A stretch of DNA of 6,830 bases, taken from assembly GCA_023299895.1 (NCBI GenBank), contig JALZWI010000052.1:1-6830 (forward strand), written 5' to 3'. Positions 1 to 6,830 of this stretch are shown here, piece by piece. The translations under genes and the position numbers were made by a program. Origin of the DNA: Arenicella sp. (lineage in GTDB: Bacteria; Pseudomonadota; Gammaproteobacteria; Arenicellales; Arenicellaceae). The first letter of the stretch is position 1. Each line of letters starts with the position of its first letter. Under the pieces are notes generated by a model that did no database searches, was not told where the DNA came from, and saw only the letters and a program-made list of their open reading frames with translations.

Positions 1-1
1 C

Positions 2-601
2 CCCCCCCCCAAAACAACGTGTGTGATTTGCCTGATCCATAAAGGCGTTGCACAATGGGCACACTCTGGAGACAGCCGACTTTATTTAATTCGCAAAAGA
101 AAAATCATTCTTGCGACCGAAGACCACGTTTCACAAAAGCCTGGTAGAAATGCACATAACAGTCCCATTAATCGGTGTGTCGGTGGACTAGAACTTCCCA
201 GACCTGATATTAGTGAAACTCTAGAACTCGAAGTCGGTGACGCTCTAGTACTCTCCAGTGATGGTGCTTGGCATTCTTTTACTCCTGACGATCTTAACGA
301 GTATGTTGATCCTAAGCACCCTACTCTTGGCTTAAATAGCTTGCTGCAAAAACTTGAACAACGCAATAAATCTCCCAGTGACAACCTCTCTATGGTGGTC
401 TTATATTGGGGCATTAAACAGCTAGATAAACCAATGGTTAATGATTTTTATGAGGAGAACTCAATAACCTTTTTAGACAGTCATCAATCTGACGACGGTC
501 CAGAAGACAACAAGGATCGACCCAAGTTTGATATGGAAAATTTAGACAAAACCATTACTGAAATTGAGAGCTTTATTACCGATGTTGGCGACAAAATCTA
601 A
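2..601 (+). CDS. PP2C-type serine/threonine protein phosphatase, C-terminal part (5' end outside window)
   Basis: Metal-dependent (PPM/PP2C) phosphatase that removes phosphate from Ser/Thr residues, probably cytoplasmic and countering a Hanks-type kinase. Visible PP2C motifs, in order, are TTCV followed by a hydrophobic strand, WAHSGDSRLYL, then a DH, LSSDGAW with its metal-binding Asp, and the terminal DNLSMVV motif near residue 125 of the GTG-initiated frame. A GTG at 23 could be read as a start, but it lies inside the conserved core and the frame stays open to the window edge, so the gene is truncated, with roughly the first third or more missing. The last 60 or so residues form an acidic tail ending in a helix-like segment (ENLDKTITEIESFI). 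From memory, a similar tail occurs in PP2C proteins encoded beside rph, yicC and a kinase gene in other proteobacteria. The gene lies 50 bases before rph on the same strand. The first ten bases are all C and may not be genuine sequence. Confidence 0.85.
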   Translation, partial: PPPKTTCVICLIHKGVAQWAHSGDSRLYLIRKRKIILATEDHVSQKPGRNAHNSPINRCVGGLELPRPDISETLELEVGDALVLSSDGAWHSFTPDDLNEYVDPKHPTLGLNSLLQKLEQRNKSPSDNLSMVVLYWGIKQLDKPMVNDFYEENSITFLDSHQSDDGPEDNKDRPKFDMENLDKTITEIESFITDVGDKI

Positions 602-640
602 CGCGTCTTTTTTAGCCTCTCATCCACACAACTCTAATAT

Positions 641-645
641 AGAAG
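641..645 (+). promoter_or_regulatory. Ribosome binding site of rph
   Basis: AGAAG lies six bases before the ATG at 652, a partial match to AGGAGG at normal spacing, and supports that start. It is the clearest Shine-Dalgarno-like site seen in the plus-strand group. The later genes (rdgB, gpmI, Nudix) have no comparable site, which fits coupled translation. Confidence 0.5.
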
Positions 646-651
646 AATAAT

Positions 652-1374
652 ATGTCGTTAAGACCCAGTGGGCGTCAGCCTGACCAACTTCGAGAAGTGA
701 CAATTGAACGTAACTATACAGCGCATGCTGAAGGATCCGTGCTGATTAGCTGCGGCGGCACTAAAGTACTTTGTACCGCATCCGTAGAAGAACGCATACC
801 TCATTTTTTAAGAGGAAAGGGCCAAGGCTGGATTACTGCTGAATACGGTATGTTGCCACGCTCAACAGGATCAAGAATGAATCGTGAAGCTGCTCGCGGT
901 AAACAGTCTGGCCGTACTCAAGAAATCCAACGTCTAATTGGCCGATCTTTACGTGCCGCTGTTGACCTTCAAAAATTAGGCGAGAACTCGATCACGCTAG
1001 ACTGTGATGTTATACAAGCTGATGGTGGTACACGCACTGCAGCAATCACTGGTGCCTATGTTGCATTAGTCGATGCTATCAATACTATGTTAGCAAAGGG
1101 CACAATCTCAAAAAATCCGATCACACGACAAATCGCCTCTGTGTCTGTCGGTATCTTTGAAGGTACGCCGGTGCTTGATCTTGATTACCCTGAAGACAGT
1201 AAGGCTGAGACTGACATGAATGTCATAATGGATATTGACGAGAATTTTATAGAAGTACAAGGGACTGCCGAAGGTGCACCATTTAGCCCTGCTGAGTTAA
1301 ATGACATGATTAAACTAGCTGGCAAGGGCATCAGTGAATTAATGGAAATTCAAACATCAGCGCTTAATAATTAA
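652..1374 (+). CDS. rph: Ribonuclease PH (phosphorolytic 3'-5' exoribonuclease)
   Basis: RNase PH trims the 3' ends of tRNA precursors and other RNAs, using inorganic phosphate to release nucleoside diphosphates. It works in the cytoplasm as a ring-shaped hexamer. The 240-residue product is full length for the family (about 238). It begins with the typical RPSGR motif at residues 4-8. It contains the basic segment [19 protein letters not shown] (54-72), which contacts RNA, and the phosphate-binding GGTR at 125-128 within [18 protein letters not shown]. The acidic catalytic region [16 protein letters not shown] spans 175-190. The C-terminal GTAEGAPFS motif is also present. The ATG at 652 has an AGAAG site upstream. 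rdgB follows after 11 bases, a pairing common in proteobacteria. The identification rests on extended motif identity. No sign of truncation or frameshift, unlike the well-known defective rph of E. coli K-12. Confidence 0.97.
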   Translation: MSLRPSGRQPDQLREVTIERNYTAHAEGSVLISCGGTKVLCTASVEERIPHFLRGKGQGWITAEYGMLPRSTGSRMNREAARGKQSGRTQEIQRLIGRSLRAAVDLQKLGENSITLDCDVIQADGGTRTAAITGAYVALVDAINTMLAKGTISKNPITRQIASVSVGIFEGTPVLDLDYPEDSKAETDMNVIMDIDENFIEVQGTAEGAPFSPAELNDMIKLAGKGISELMEIQTSALNN

Positions 1375-1385
1375 GTGCTCACGTT

Positions 1386-1982
1386 ATGACTAAAGTCGTT
1401 CTCGCTACCGGAAACCAAGGTAAGGTCGCTGAAATGCAACAAATCTTACAAGAATTTGGTTTTGAGGTTCTACCCCAAACACAATTCAATATTCCTGAAG
1501 CGATAGAAGATGGTTTGAGTTTTGTTGAAAACGCCATCAAGAAAGCCAGGCATGCCTGTTTACATACTCGCTTACCTGCAATTGCCGATGACTCAGGTCT
1601 AGAAGTTGAAGCACTCTTTGGGGCGCCTGGAATTTACTCTGCACGCTATGCAATAGGGGCAGGCGAAATAACGGATGCAGCGAATAATCAAAAGCTACTC
1701 GACGTCTTAAAAGATGAATCAAATCGAAGTGCACGGTTTCAGTGTGTGCTTGTGTATATGCAACACGCAAACGACCCAACGCCGATTATTTGCCAAGGTA
1801 GTTGGCAAGGAGAAATCGCCAAATCTGAAGTTGGTAGCAATGGCTTCGGTTATGACCCGCTGTTTTATATACCAGAACTTGATAGTCATTGCGCTGAATT
1901 AGAGCCTGCAGCCAAGAAAAAAATTAGCCATCGCGCGAAAGCGTTGGATATACTGAAAACACAATTATCGTTGCAATCATGA
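1386..1982 (+). CDS. rdgB: XTP/dITP pyrophosphatase (Ham1/RdgB family)
   Basis: This enzyme hydrolyses dITP, ITP and XTP to their monophosphates plus pyrophosphate, keeping deaminated purines out of DNA and RNA. It is cytoplasmic and normally a Mg-dependent dimer. At 198 residues it matches the E. coli protein (197) in length. The N-terminal nucleotide-binding motif TGNQGK lies at 8-13. SFVENAIKKARHA at 45-57 supplies the conserved Glu48. ADDSGLEV at 67-74 contains Asp69, the presumed general base. APGIYSARYA (80-89), GSNGFGYDPLFY and the terminal SHRAKAL motif, which define base recognition, are all present. The ATG at 1386 gives the family-typical start. No good ribosome binding site is seen, so translation may depend on read-in from rph, 11 bases upstream. 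Its stop TGA overlaps the gpmI start as ATGA. Confidence 0.97.
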   Translation: MTKVVLATGNQGKVAEMQQILQEFGFEVLPQTQFNIPEAIEDGLSFVENAIKKARHACLHTRLPAIADDSGLEVEALFGAPGIYSARYAIGAGEITDAANNQKLLDVLKDESNRSARFQCVLVYMQHANDPTPIICQGSWQGEIAKSEVGSNGFGYDPLFYIPELDSHCAELEPAAKKKISHRAKALDILKTQLSLQS

Positions 1983-3610
1983 GCTTAAATTTAAACAAAC
2001 ATCCTTCATTTAAAGGTCGCAAAGGTCCAGTAGTAATATTAGTTGCGGATGGCGTTGGTATAGCACCTGCGAGCCCGAGTAATGCGGTGACTGAAGCAAA
2101 TACACCAACCTTAGATTGGCTAACTGAACAGACTCTCTATACAGAACTAGCTGCTCACGGAACTGCCGTAGGCTTACCCTCAGATGATGATATGGGCAAT
2201 AGCGAAGTCGGTCATAATGCCATAGGGGCAGGTCGAATTTTTGCACAAGGTGCTAAATTAGTAAATCAAGCGATTGCCAGTGGTGATGTGTTTGAATCTG
2301 ATGTTTGGCAGCAAGCTATCTCACATGGCAAAGAACACACCTTGCACCTATTAGGCTTACACTCTGATGGTAATGTGCACGCACATACTCAGCATTTATA
2401 TAAATTAATGACGGTCGCTGCCGAGCAAGGCGTGCGCGAATGCTGTTTGCATATTTTGTTGGACGGTCGTGATGTTGATGCTCGCTCTGCCTTAAAATAC
2501 ATCGGCGAAACGGAAAAAAATATTAGCGGCATTAATCAGCAATACGATACGAATTTTCGAATTGCTAGTGGTGGTGGTCGCATGCAAATCACCATGGATC
2601 GCTATGAAGCCGATTGGGATATGGTTCAACGCGGCTATGAATGCCACACCCACGGTATTGGCGAACAATTCTCTAATGCCAGTGACGCAGTAACCGCATT
2701 ATACGAATCCAGCGGCAAAGATGATCAAAACTTACCTCAGTTTGTTATTTCAGAAAATGGTAAGCCAGTCGGAAAAATGAATGACGGTGATGCGGTTATT
2801 TTTTTCAACTTTCGTGGAGACCGAGCGATTGAAATATCACTCGCTTATGAACGTGATGACTTCGCAAAATTTGATCGTAATTCAGTGCGCAAACACCCTA
2901 CGGTTTATTACGCTGGCATGCTGCAATACGATGGTGACGAACTAGTACCCAATAACTACTTAGTCAACCCACCGAATATTGATCGAACCATGGGTGAGTA
3001 TTTATGCGCTGAAGGCGTTAAGTCTTTCGCGATTAGTGAGACTCAGAAATACGGACATGTGACATTTTTCTGGAATGGTAACCGCTCAGGTTACTTAGAC
3101 GAGTCTCTTGAAGAGTACATTGAAATACCATCTGATAATGTAGAGTTTAATGAAATCCCTGCGATGAAAGCGCGCGAAATCACTGAAAAAACTATTGAGT
3201 TAATTGAACGTGGTGAGTTCCAATTCGGTCGCTTGAACATAGCAAATGGCGACATGGTCGGTCATACGGGTGATTTAGCAGCAACAATCAAAGCAATGGA
3301 AGTGGTTGATGAATGTGTCGCTAAACTGATTGACGTAATAAAAGCGAACGATGGCATTTTACTCTATACCGCAGACCACGGCAATGCCGACATTATGTAT
3401 ACCGAAAAAAACGGGGTAAAAAGTCCTAAAAATTCACATACATTAAGCCCTGTGCCCTTTGCCATTGTTGATGCAAATTACGATGGCGAATATAGCCTAA
3501 GCCCTGCCAGTGATGCTGGCCTTACGCACATTGCGGCAACCGCGCTTAACTTGCTTGGCTTTGAGGCACCAAACGACTACCAACCTAGTTTACTGAGTTT
3601 CAAAAAATAA
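1979..3610 (+). CDS. gpmI: 2,3-bisphosphoglycerate-independent phosphoglycerate mutase (long, plant-like form)
   Basis: Interconverts 3- and 2-phosphoglycerate in glycolysis and gluconeogenesis through a phosphoserine intermediate, using two metal ions (usually Mn). Alkaline-phosphatase-like residues are visible: Asp24 in VADGVG, the nucleophile Ser75 in DDDMGNSEVGHNAIGAGR, His134 in SDGNVH, DGRD at 162-165, FNFRGDR at 276-282, Lys357 in QKYGHVTFF, Asp425 and His429 in NGDMVGHTGD, Asp466 and His467 in TADHGNA, and His487 in SHT. All catalytic positions appear intact. The 543-residue length exceeds the usual bacterial 510 or so. Stretches such as LAAHGTAVGLPSDDDMGNSE, IASGGGRMQITMDRYE, YAGMLQYDGD and FFWNGNRSGY resemble plant enzymes as remembered. 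Asp24 is followed by GVG where most homologues have GWG. The ATG overlaps the rdgB stop, and the stop overlaps the next start, indicating coupled translation. Function is confident; the subtype assignment is from memory. Confidence 0.97.
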   Translation: MSLNLNKHPSFKGRKGPVVILVADGVGIAPASPSNAVTEANTPTLDWLTEQTLYTELAAHGTAVGLPSDDDMGNSEVGHNAIGAGRIFAQGAKLVNQAIASGDVFESDVWQQAISHGKEHTLHLLGLHSDGNVHAHTQHLYKLMTVAAEQGVRECCLHILLDGRDVDARSALKYIGETEKNISGINQQYDTNFRIASGGGRMQITMDRYEADWDMVQRGYECHTHGIGEQFSNASDAVTALYESSGKDDQNLPQFVISENGKPVGKMNDGDAVIFFNFRGDRAIEISLAYERDDFAKFDRNSVRKHPTVYYAGMLQYDGDELVPNNYLVNPPNIDRTMGEYLCAEGVKSFAISETQKYGHVTFFWNGNRSGYLDESLEEYIEIPSDNVEFNEIPAMKAREITEKTIELIERGEFQFGRLNIANGDMVGHTGDLAATIKAMEVVDECVAKLIDVIKANDGILLYTADHGNADIMYTEKNGVKSPKNSHTLSPVPFAIVDANYDGEYSLSPASDAGLTHIAATALNLLGFEAPNDYQPSLLSFKK

Positions 3611-4119
3611 TGCCTGATGGTAATACAGTTATTCATCAAGGTAATTTGATCGAGCTGTATAAAGAGCGCGTTGAACTCCCTAATGGTCAGCATACTTATT
3701 TTGATATTGTGAAGCACCCAGGTGGCTCAGTGATTGCGGCTATCAACGATCAGGAAGAAATTTGCTTATTAAAACAATGGCGTCATGCTATTCAACAAGA
3801 CATTTGGGAATTGCCCGCAGGTTGTCTTGAAGAAGGTGAACCGGCAATAGAAACCGCCATGCGTGAACTGGAAGAAGAGGCAGGAGTCACTGCAAAACAT
3901 TGGCGTGACCTAGGCAAAGTAGCGACTAGCCCCGGCTTCAGTAACGAAATACTGTATTTTTACGAGGCTCGCGGTTTAAGCAAAGGCACGGTAAAATTAG
4001 ATGATGCTGAACGAATAGAGGCATACTGGTTACCGCTTGAACAGGTTAAAGACCTGATACGTTCAGGTGAGATCATTGATGCAAAGAGTTTAGCCCTATT
4101 ATTTAAACTAGCTATATAA
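3610..4119 (+). CDS. Nudix hydrolase, ADP-ribose pyrophosphatase type
   Basis: Nudix enzymes split nucleoside diphosphates linked to another group. The closest resemblance here is to ADP-ribose pyrophosphatases, which yield AMP and ribose 5-phosphate. The complete Nudix box GX5EX7REUXEEXGU lies at residues 71-93, with the metal-binding REL..EE at 85-90. Ahead of it is the subfamily-typical segment LLKQWRHAIQQDIWELPAG (53-71), including the WELPAG strand. After it come TSPGFSNEILYFYEA and a helical C-terminus, as in dimeric ADP-ribose pyrophosphatases. At 169 residues it is slightly short compared with E. coli NudF (about 209) but contains a whole domain. The start ATG shares one base with the gpmI stop (TAATG), and no independent ribosome binding site is obvious. 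Substrate is uncertain: GDP-mannose or other NDP-sugars are alternatives. It shares a clean-up role with rdgB, earlier in the same operon. Confidence 0.9.
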   Translation: MPDGNTVIHQGNLIELYKERVELPNGQHTYFDIVKHPGGSVIAAINDQEEICLLKQWRHAIQQDIWELPAGCLEEGEPAIETAMRELEEEAGVTAKHWRDLGKVATSPGFSNEILYFYEARGLSKGTVKLDDAERIEAYWLPLEQVKDLIRSGEIIDAKSLALLFKLAI

Positions 4120-4134
4120 ACCTACATCAGTGCT

Positions 4135-4628
4135 TTAGAGCTCAATGTTAAACGGACCGTATTCATTCAGTTCACCCGTCGCTTTCAATTCTATTAAGCG
4201 ATATTGATAGCTACTTATTCCATTTTCGTCTTGAACACCCAACCGAAATTCCTACCATTGGTACCAACTGACTCGACTGTGTCAGCTTCGTAAAATGTTC
4301 CATCGGGTAAGAAGGTATGCTCACCTTCATCGGCAATCACACAGCACACATCACCTGGAGTGAGATCGTCATCGGCTTTCTGAATTAAAATATCAAAAGT
4401 GTTGGACGTAGCTTGATCAATTCTAACAACCGCCTCTCTATTGATGGTATTTTTTAGAATATAAGCACAAACAACGACTATCTCTGTATATGACTTCTGA
4501 GTAGTAATAGTTTGAAAAGTAGCACCCACACTTGGAATCAGCAATACATCAAGTTCATCCGTGATGATTAGTACTTGAGCAGATCCAATCAATAATAAAA
4601 TAACAACACTTGGGCTGTAAATTTTATT
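4135..4628 (-). pseudogene. Probable decayed gene for a small secreted protein (frameshifted, no clear start)
   Basis: The main open stretch, 4592 to 4215, encodes 125 residues from a TTG without a ribosome binding site. Its middle (TITTQKSYTEIVVVCAYILK, then VVRIDQATSNTFDILIQKAD, then IADEGEHTF and GTFYEADTVES) resembles a beta-rich, lectin-like domain I recall from secreted marine bacterial proteins; this is a weak assignment. Upstream of the TTG the same frame stays open to a TAG at 4635-4637 and encodes KIYSPSVVILLLIGSAQ, which looks like a signal peptide with a GSA/Q cleavage site, but contains no ATG. Downstream, the frame ends at TAA (4215-4217). The frame entered by a one-base shift between 4218 and 4251 carries a natural tail, YQYRLIELKATGELNEYGPF plus four residues, stopping at 4135. 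One missing base near each end would restore about 163 residues. It could instead be an intact 125-residue gene or contain sequencing errors. Function is unknown. Confidence 0.6.
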
Positions 4629-4637
4629 ATTTAACTA

Positions 4638-4786
4638 CTTCACTCTTTAACTCCAGTATTATGGATTTGCGCATATAGAAATCCCACTCCCCCAAAAGAA
4701 AATTCATACACACAATGATTACAACCGAGATATCTGCCAACAATTGTCACACAGTCTCTGATGTTTATTTAATCTTAGAAGGCAAA
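4638..4786. other. Intergenic stretch downstream of waaA, no recognised gene
   Basis: This stretch separates the waaA stop from the broken secreted-protein gene. I found no convincing terminator hairpin with a T-run for waaA and no well-matched sigma-70 promoter for the broken gene. The minus strand holds a G-rich run (complement of CTCCCCC near 4686-4692) twelve bases before an ATG at 4674. That ATG opens only a 15-codon frame ending at 4627, which I do not call as a gene. Confidence 0.5.
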
Positions 4787-6073
4787 CTATACTAACCGAT
4801 CAGCCGAAAAATTCTGTACCAATTTATGATTTTTTAATAAAGCCCCTCTATGTGCTTCTACAAAAGCTAAGCCATTACTGCCCATTTCGTCTCGCAAGCT
4901 TGGGTTTGAAAGTAATTCATCTAAGACTCTAGCCAACTCATCACTATTTTGCACCACACGACCAGCACCTTCTTTTAGGGTCCATCGGCTGATGTCTGGA
5001 AAATTAAACATGTGCGGCCCAAATACTACAGGCACACCAAGCGCACATGGTTCCAATATATTTTGCCCTCCGAGCGGTTCAAGACTACCGCCAACAAAAG
5101 CAACATCAGAACATGCATACATTAAGGATAGCTCACCCATCGTATCACCGATATATACATCGGCTGACTCTTGCAATTCAACTGCAGCTTCGGTGCGCCG
5201 AACGTACTCCAAACCGCGACGTTGTACTTTTCTAGTAACTGCGTCAAAGCGTTCAGGGTGACGTGGCACTAAGATCAATAATAAGGTCGGAAATTTTCTT
5301 TTAAGTTTTTTATAGACTGATAATAATCGACCTTCCTCACCTTCACGCGTGCTACCTGCTATCCAAATCAAACGGTCTGAACCAAGTTGTCGCCTTAAAA
5401 CTTGTGCTGACTCACGTAAACTCGGCTGGACATTAACATCGAATTTAATCGAACCCGTTATTGATATTTTATCAACCGGCACACCCAGCAACTCTAAATG
5501 TTGGCGATCCAATTTTCCCTGCACTGCAAAATGATCGACTTGTGCCAACACACTTTTGGTGAACGATTTAAATTTTGCATAGCCCAAATACGAGCGCTCT
5601 GAGAGTCGTACATTGGTATAAATTAATTGGCTATTACTACGTTTAACCGCCGCAATCATATTTGGCCAGATTTCGGTTTCCATAATCAACACAAGCTTAG
5701 CTGATACCATCGGCACAAAACGATTCATCGCCCAAGCCAAATCATAAGGAAAATAGCAATGCTTGACACGATCCATTAATAACATCTTGACCATTGCTGA
5801 GCCTGTCGGCGTTGTAGTAGTAACTAGTATGTTACAGTCAGGTTTTTCTTCCAATAGTAGATTCACCAACGGCGCTGCAGCTCGTGCTTCACCCACAGAG
5901 ACCGCATGAATCCACAAATCAAATTGCGCTGCACTTTTTACGTCGTGCGTCGCAAAACCAAAACGCTCGCCCCAACGTGACCAATAATCAGGGTTCTTAA
6001 ACCCACGAATCAATAAGTTAATAAGGCCGACAGGAATCGCTAAATTTAGCAACAAACGATAAAGAAAAATCAT
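4787..6073 (-). CDS. waaA: 3-deoxy-D-manno-octulosonic acid (Kdo) transferase
   Basis: WaaA (KdtA, family GT30) transfers Kdo from CMP-Kdo to the lipid A precursor at the cytoplasmic face of the inner membrane, joining lipid A to the LPS core. The N-terminus has a hydrophobic anchor ([19 protein letters not shown], residues 4-22), followed by [13 protein letters not shown]. The acceptor-domain motif [11 protein letters not shown] (55-65) contains the presumed catalytic Glu62. [10 protein letters not shown] (84-93) and METEIWPN (132-139) follow. The C-terminal GT-B half contains [31 protein letters not shown] and the CMP-Kdo-site motif [21 protein letters not shown] prefer the ATG at 6073 (428 residues): it overlaps the hemF TGA as ATGA and begins with the family-like MIFLYR. 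A TTG at 6082 would add three residues. Whether it adds one or two Kdo units cannot be read from the sequence. Confidence 0.96.
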   Translation of the reverse strand: MIFLYRLLLNLAIPVGLINLLIRGFKNPDYWSRWGERFGFATHDVKSAAQFDLWIHAVSVGEARAAAPLVNLLLEEKPDCNILVTTTTPTGSAMVKMLLMDRVKHCYFPYDLAWAMNRFVPMVSAKLVLIMETEIWPNMIAAVKRSNSQLIYTNVRLSERSYLGYAKFKSFTKSVLAQVDHFAVQGKLDRQHLELLGVPVDKISITGSIKFDVNVQPSLRESAQVLRRQLGSDRLIWIAGSTREGEEGRLLSVYKKLKRKFPTLLLILVPRHPERFDAVTRKVQRRGLEYVRRTEAAVELQESADVYIGDTMGELSLMYACSDVAFVGGSLEPLGGQNILEPCALGVPVVFGPHMFNFPDISRWTLKEGAGRVVQNSDELARVLDELLSNPSLRDEMGSNGLAFVEAHRGALLKNHKLVQNFSADRLV

Positions 6074-6830
6074 GCTAACCAATCTTTACTAATTAAAAAA
6101 TCATTCAACAGACTATATTCAGGACTACCTTGTTTTGGTTCAGCTCGATATTCCCAAGCCACCAAAGGTGGCATTGACATAAGAATTGATTCAGTACGGC
6201 CACCCGATTGTAATCCAAACAAGGTACCGCGATCTTGCACTAAATTAAACTCCACGTAACGTCCACGCCGTAGCAGTTGCCAGTCACGATTTGCCTGAGT
6301 GAAAGTTGAATCCCTTCGACGCTCCAAAATCGGTTGATACGCTTTTAAAAAATGATCACCAACGCTTTGCATAAAAGCAAAACTTTGTGCAAAACCCAGT
6401 TCATTCAAATCATCAAAAAACAAACCACCAATGCCTCGTGGCTCATTGCGATGTGGCAAGTAAAAATACTCATCACACCACTTTTTATATTTAGCATATA
6501 AGTCTTCACCAAAGGGCGCGCAAGCATCATAGGCGGCTTGATGCCAATGATGTGCATCGTCGATAAAACCATAATAAGGGGTCATATCAAAACCACCACC
6601 AAACCACCAAATAGGATTGTCGGTTTCTGCGCCGGCTATAAAAAAACGCACATTCATATGCGTGGTTGGTGCAAATGGGTTCTGCGGATGAATCACAACA
6701 GACACACCCATCGCATCAAAGCCCTTACCAACCAGTTCAGGGCGCTTGGTGGTTGCTGCGGGAGGTAACTTATCACCTTTTATATGTGAAAAATTCACGC
6801 CGCCTTTTTCAATGCTGACCGATACGTCTG
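6070..6830 (-). CDS. hemF: Oxygen-dependent coproporphyrinogen III oxidase (N-terminus outside window)
   Basis: HemF oxidatively decarboxylates two propionates of coproporphyrinogen III, using O2, to give protoporphyrinogen IX in cytoplasmic haem synthesis. The visible part starts at the window edge with [18 protein letters not shown], so the GTG at 6798 lies inside the gene and is not the start. By comparison with the remembered E. coli protein (299 residues), about 50 N-terminal residues are missing. Family motifs in order are [43 protein letters not shown], the HHWH segment, [47 protein letters not shown] and [13 protein letters not shown]. No break is seen. The TGA stop overlaps the waaA ATG, so the two genes are probably cotranscribed and translationally coupled. 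The presence of HemF points to aerobic growth. An oxygen-independent HemN or HemW elsewhere in the genome is neither shown nor excluded. Confidence 0.97.
   Translation of the reverse strand, partial: DVSVSIEKGGVNFSHIKGDKLPPAATTKRPELVGKGFDAMGVSVVIHPQNPFAPTTHMNVRFFIAGAETDNPIWWFGGGFDMTPYYGFIDDAHHWHQAAYDACAPFGEDLYAKYKKWCDEYFYLPHRNEPRGIGGLFFDDLNELGFAQSFAFMQSVGDHFLKAYQPILERRRDSTFTQANRDWQLLRRGRYVEFNLVQDRGTLFGLQSGGRTESILMSMPPLVAWEYRAEPKQGSPEYSLLNDFLISKDWLA

Noticed and set aside
82..414. Minus-strand open frame of 110 codons opposite the phosphatase gene
   Set aside because: It is fully overlapped by a well-supported PP2C coding region and its translation, rich in Ser, Leu and Arg, shows no domain pattern.
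635..640. TAATAT as a -10 promoter element for rph
   Set aside because: It lies too close to the ATG at 652: transcription would start inside or after the AGAAG ribosome binding site, and no matching -35 element lies upstream.
4120..4214. Intrinsic terminator after the Nudix gene
   Set aside because: No stem of useful length followed by a T-run was found; GAGCTC near 4138-4143 is only a six-base palindrome, and this stretch is better explained as the tail of the decayed gene.
4215..4260. Programmed ribosomal frameshift in the secreted-protein gene
   Set aside because: No slippery heptamer of X XXY YYZ type with a following stem was recognised, and the gene also lacks a proper start, so decay or sequencing error is simpler.
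4992..5534. Plus-strand open frames opposite waaA
   Set aside because: They lie inside the waaA coding region, overlap one another in different frames and show no recognisable motifs or ribosome binding sites.
6538..6768. Plus-strand open frame of 76 codons opposite hemF
   Set aside because: It is a shadow of hemF; the minus-strand frame carries strong family motifs through the whole stretch.

Overview
The window looks like chromosomal DNA from a Gram-negative proteobacterium, most likely an aerobic gammaproteobacterium with a moderately AT-rich genome. The evidence is a Kdo transferase (WaaA), which implies lipopolysaccharide, an oxygen-dependent coproporphyrinogen oxidase (HemF), and RNase PH and RdgB proteins that closely resemble the enterobacterial ones from memory. 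The taxonomic placement is inference. No mobile element, CRISPR array, rRNA or tRNA was seen.

Plus strand, about 1-4119: the C-terminal part of a PP2C-type protein phosphatase, cut by the window edge, is followed by rph (RNase PH), rdgB (non-canonical purine NTP pyrophosphatase), gpmI (cofactor-independent phosphoglycerate mutase) and a Nudix hydrolase of ADP-ribose pyrophosphatase type. The genes from rph to the Nudix gene are tightly packed: an 11-base gap, then a 4-base ATGA overlap, then a 1-base TAATG overlap. They are probably one operon with translational coupling. It mixes RNA 3'-end processing, nucleotide-pool cleaning and one glycolytic step. The gpmI product resembles the long, plant-type form of the enzyme rather than the roughly 510-residue form usual in gammaproteobacteria.

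Middle, 4120-4786: there is no clearly intact gene between the two converging gene groups. On the minus strand lies what appears to be a decaying gene for a small secreted protein. Its main open stretch (4215-4592) has no convincing start. A signal-peptide-like segment continues in frame upstream without an ATG, and a coding-looking C-terminal tail of about 33 residues continues in a neighbouring frame to 4135. Two single-base losses would explain both defects.

Minus strand, 4787-6830: hemF (cut by the right edge) is followed by waaA with an ATGA overlap, so they form a translationally coupled pair transcribed toward the plus-strand operon. HemF makes protoporphyrinogen IX in haem synthesis and WaaA adds Kdo to lipid A precursor. 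Their pairing is probably one of shared expression rather than shared pathway.

No novel multi-gene system is visible. The items most worth checking are the broken secreted-protein gene and the ancestry of gpmI.
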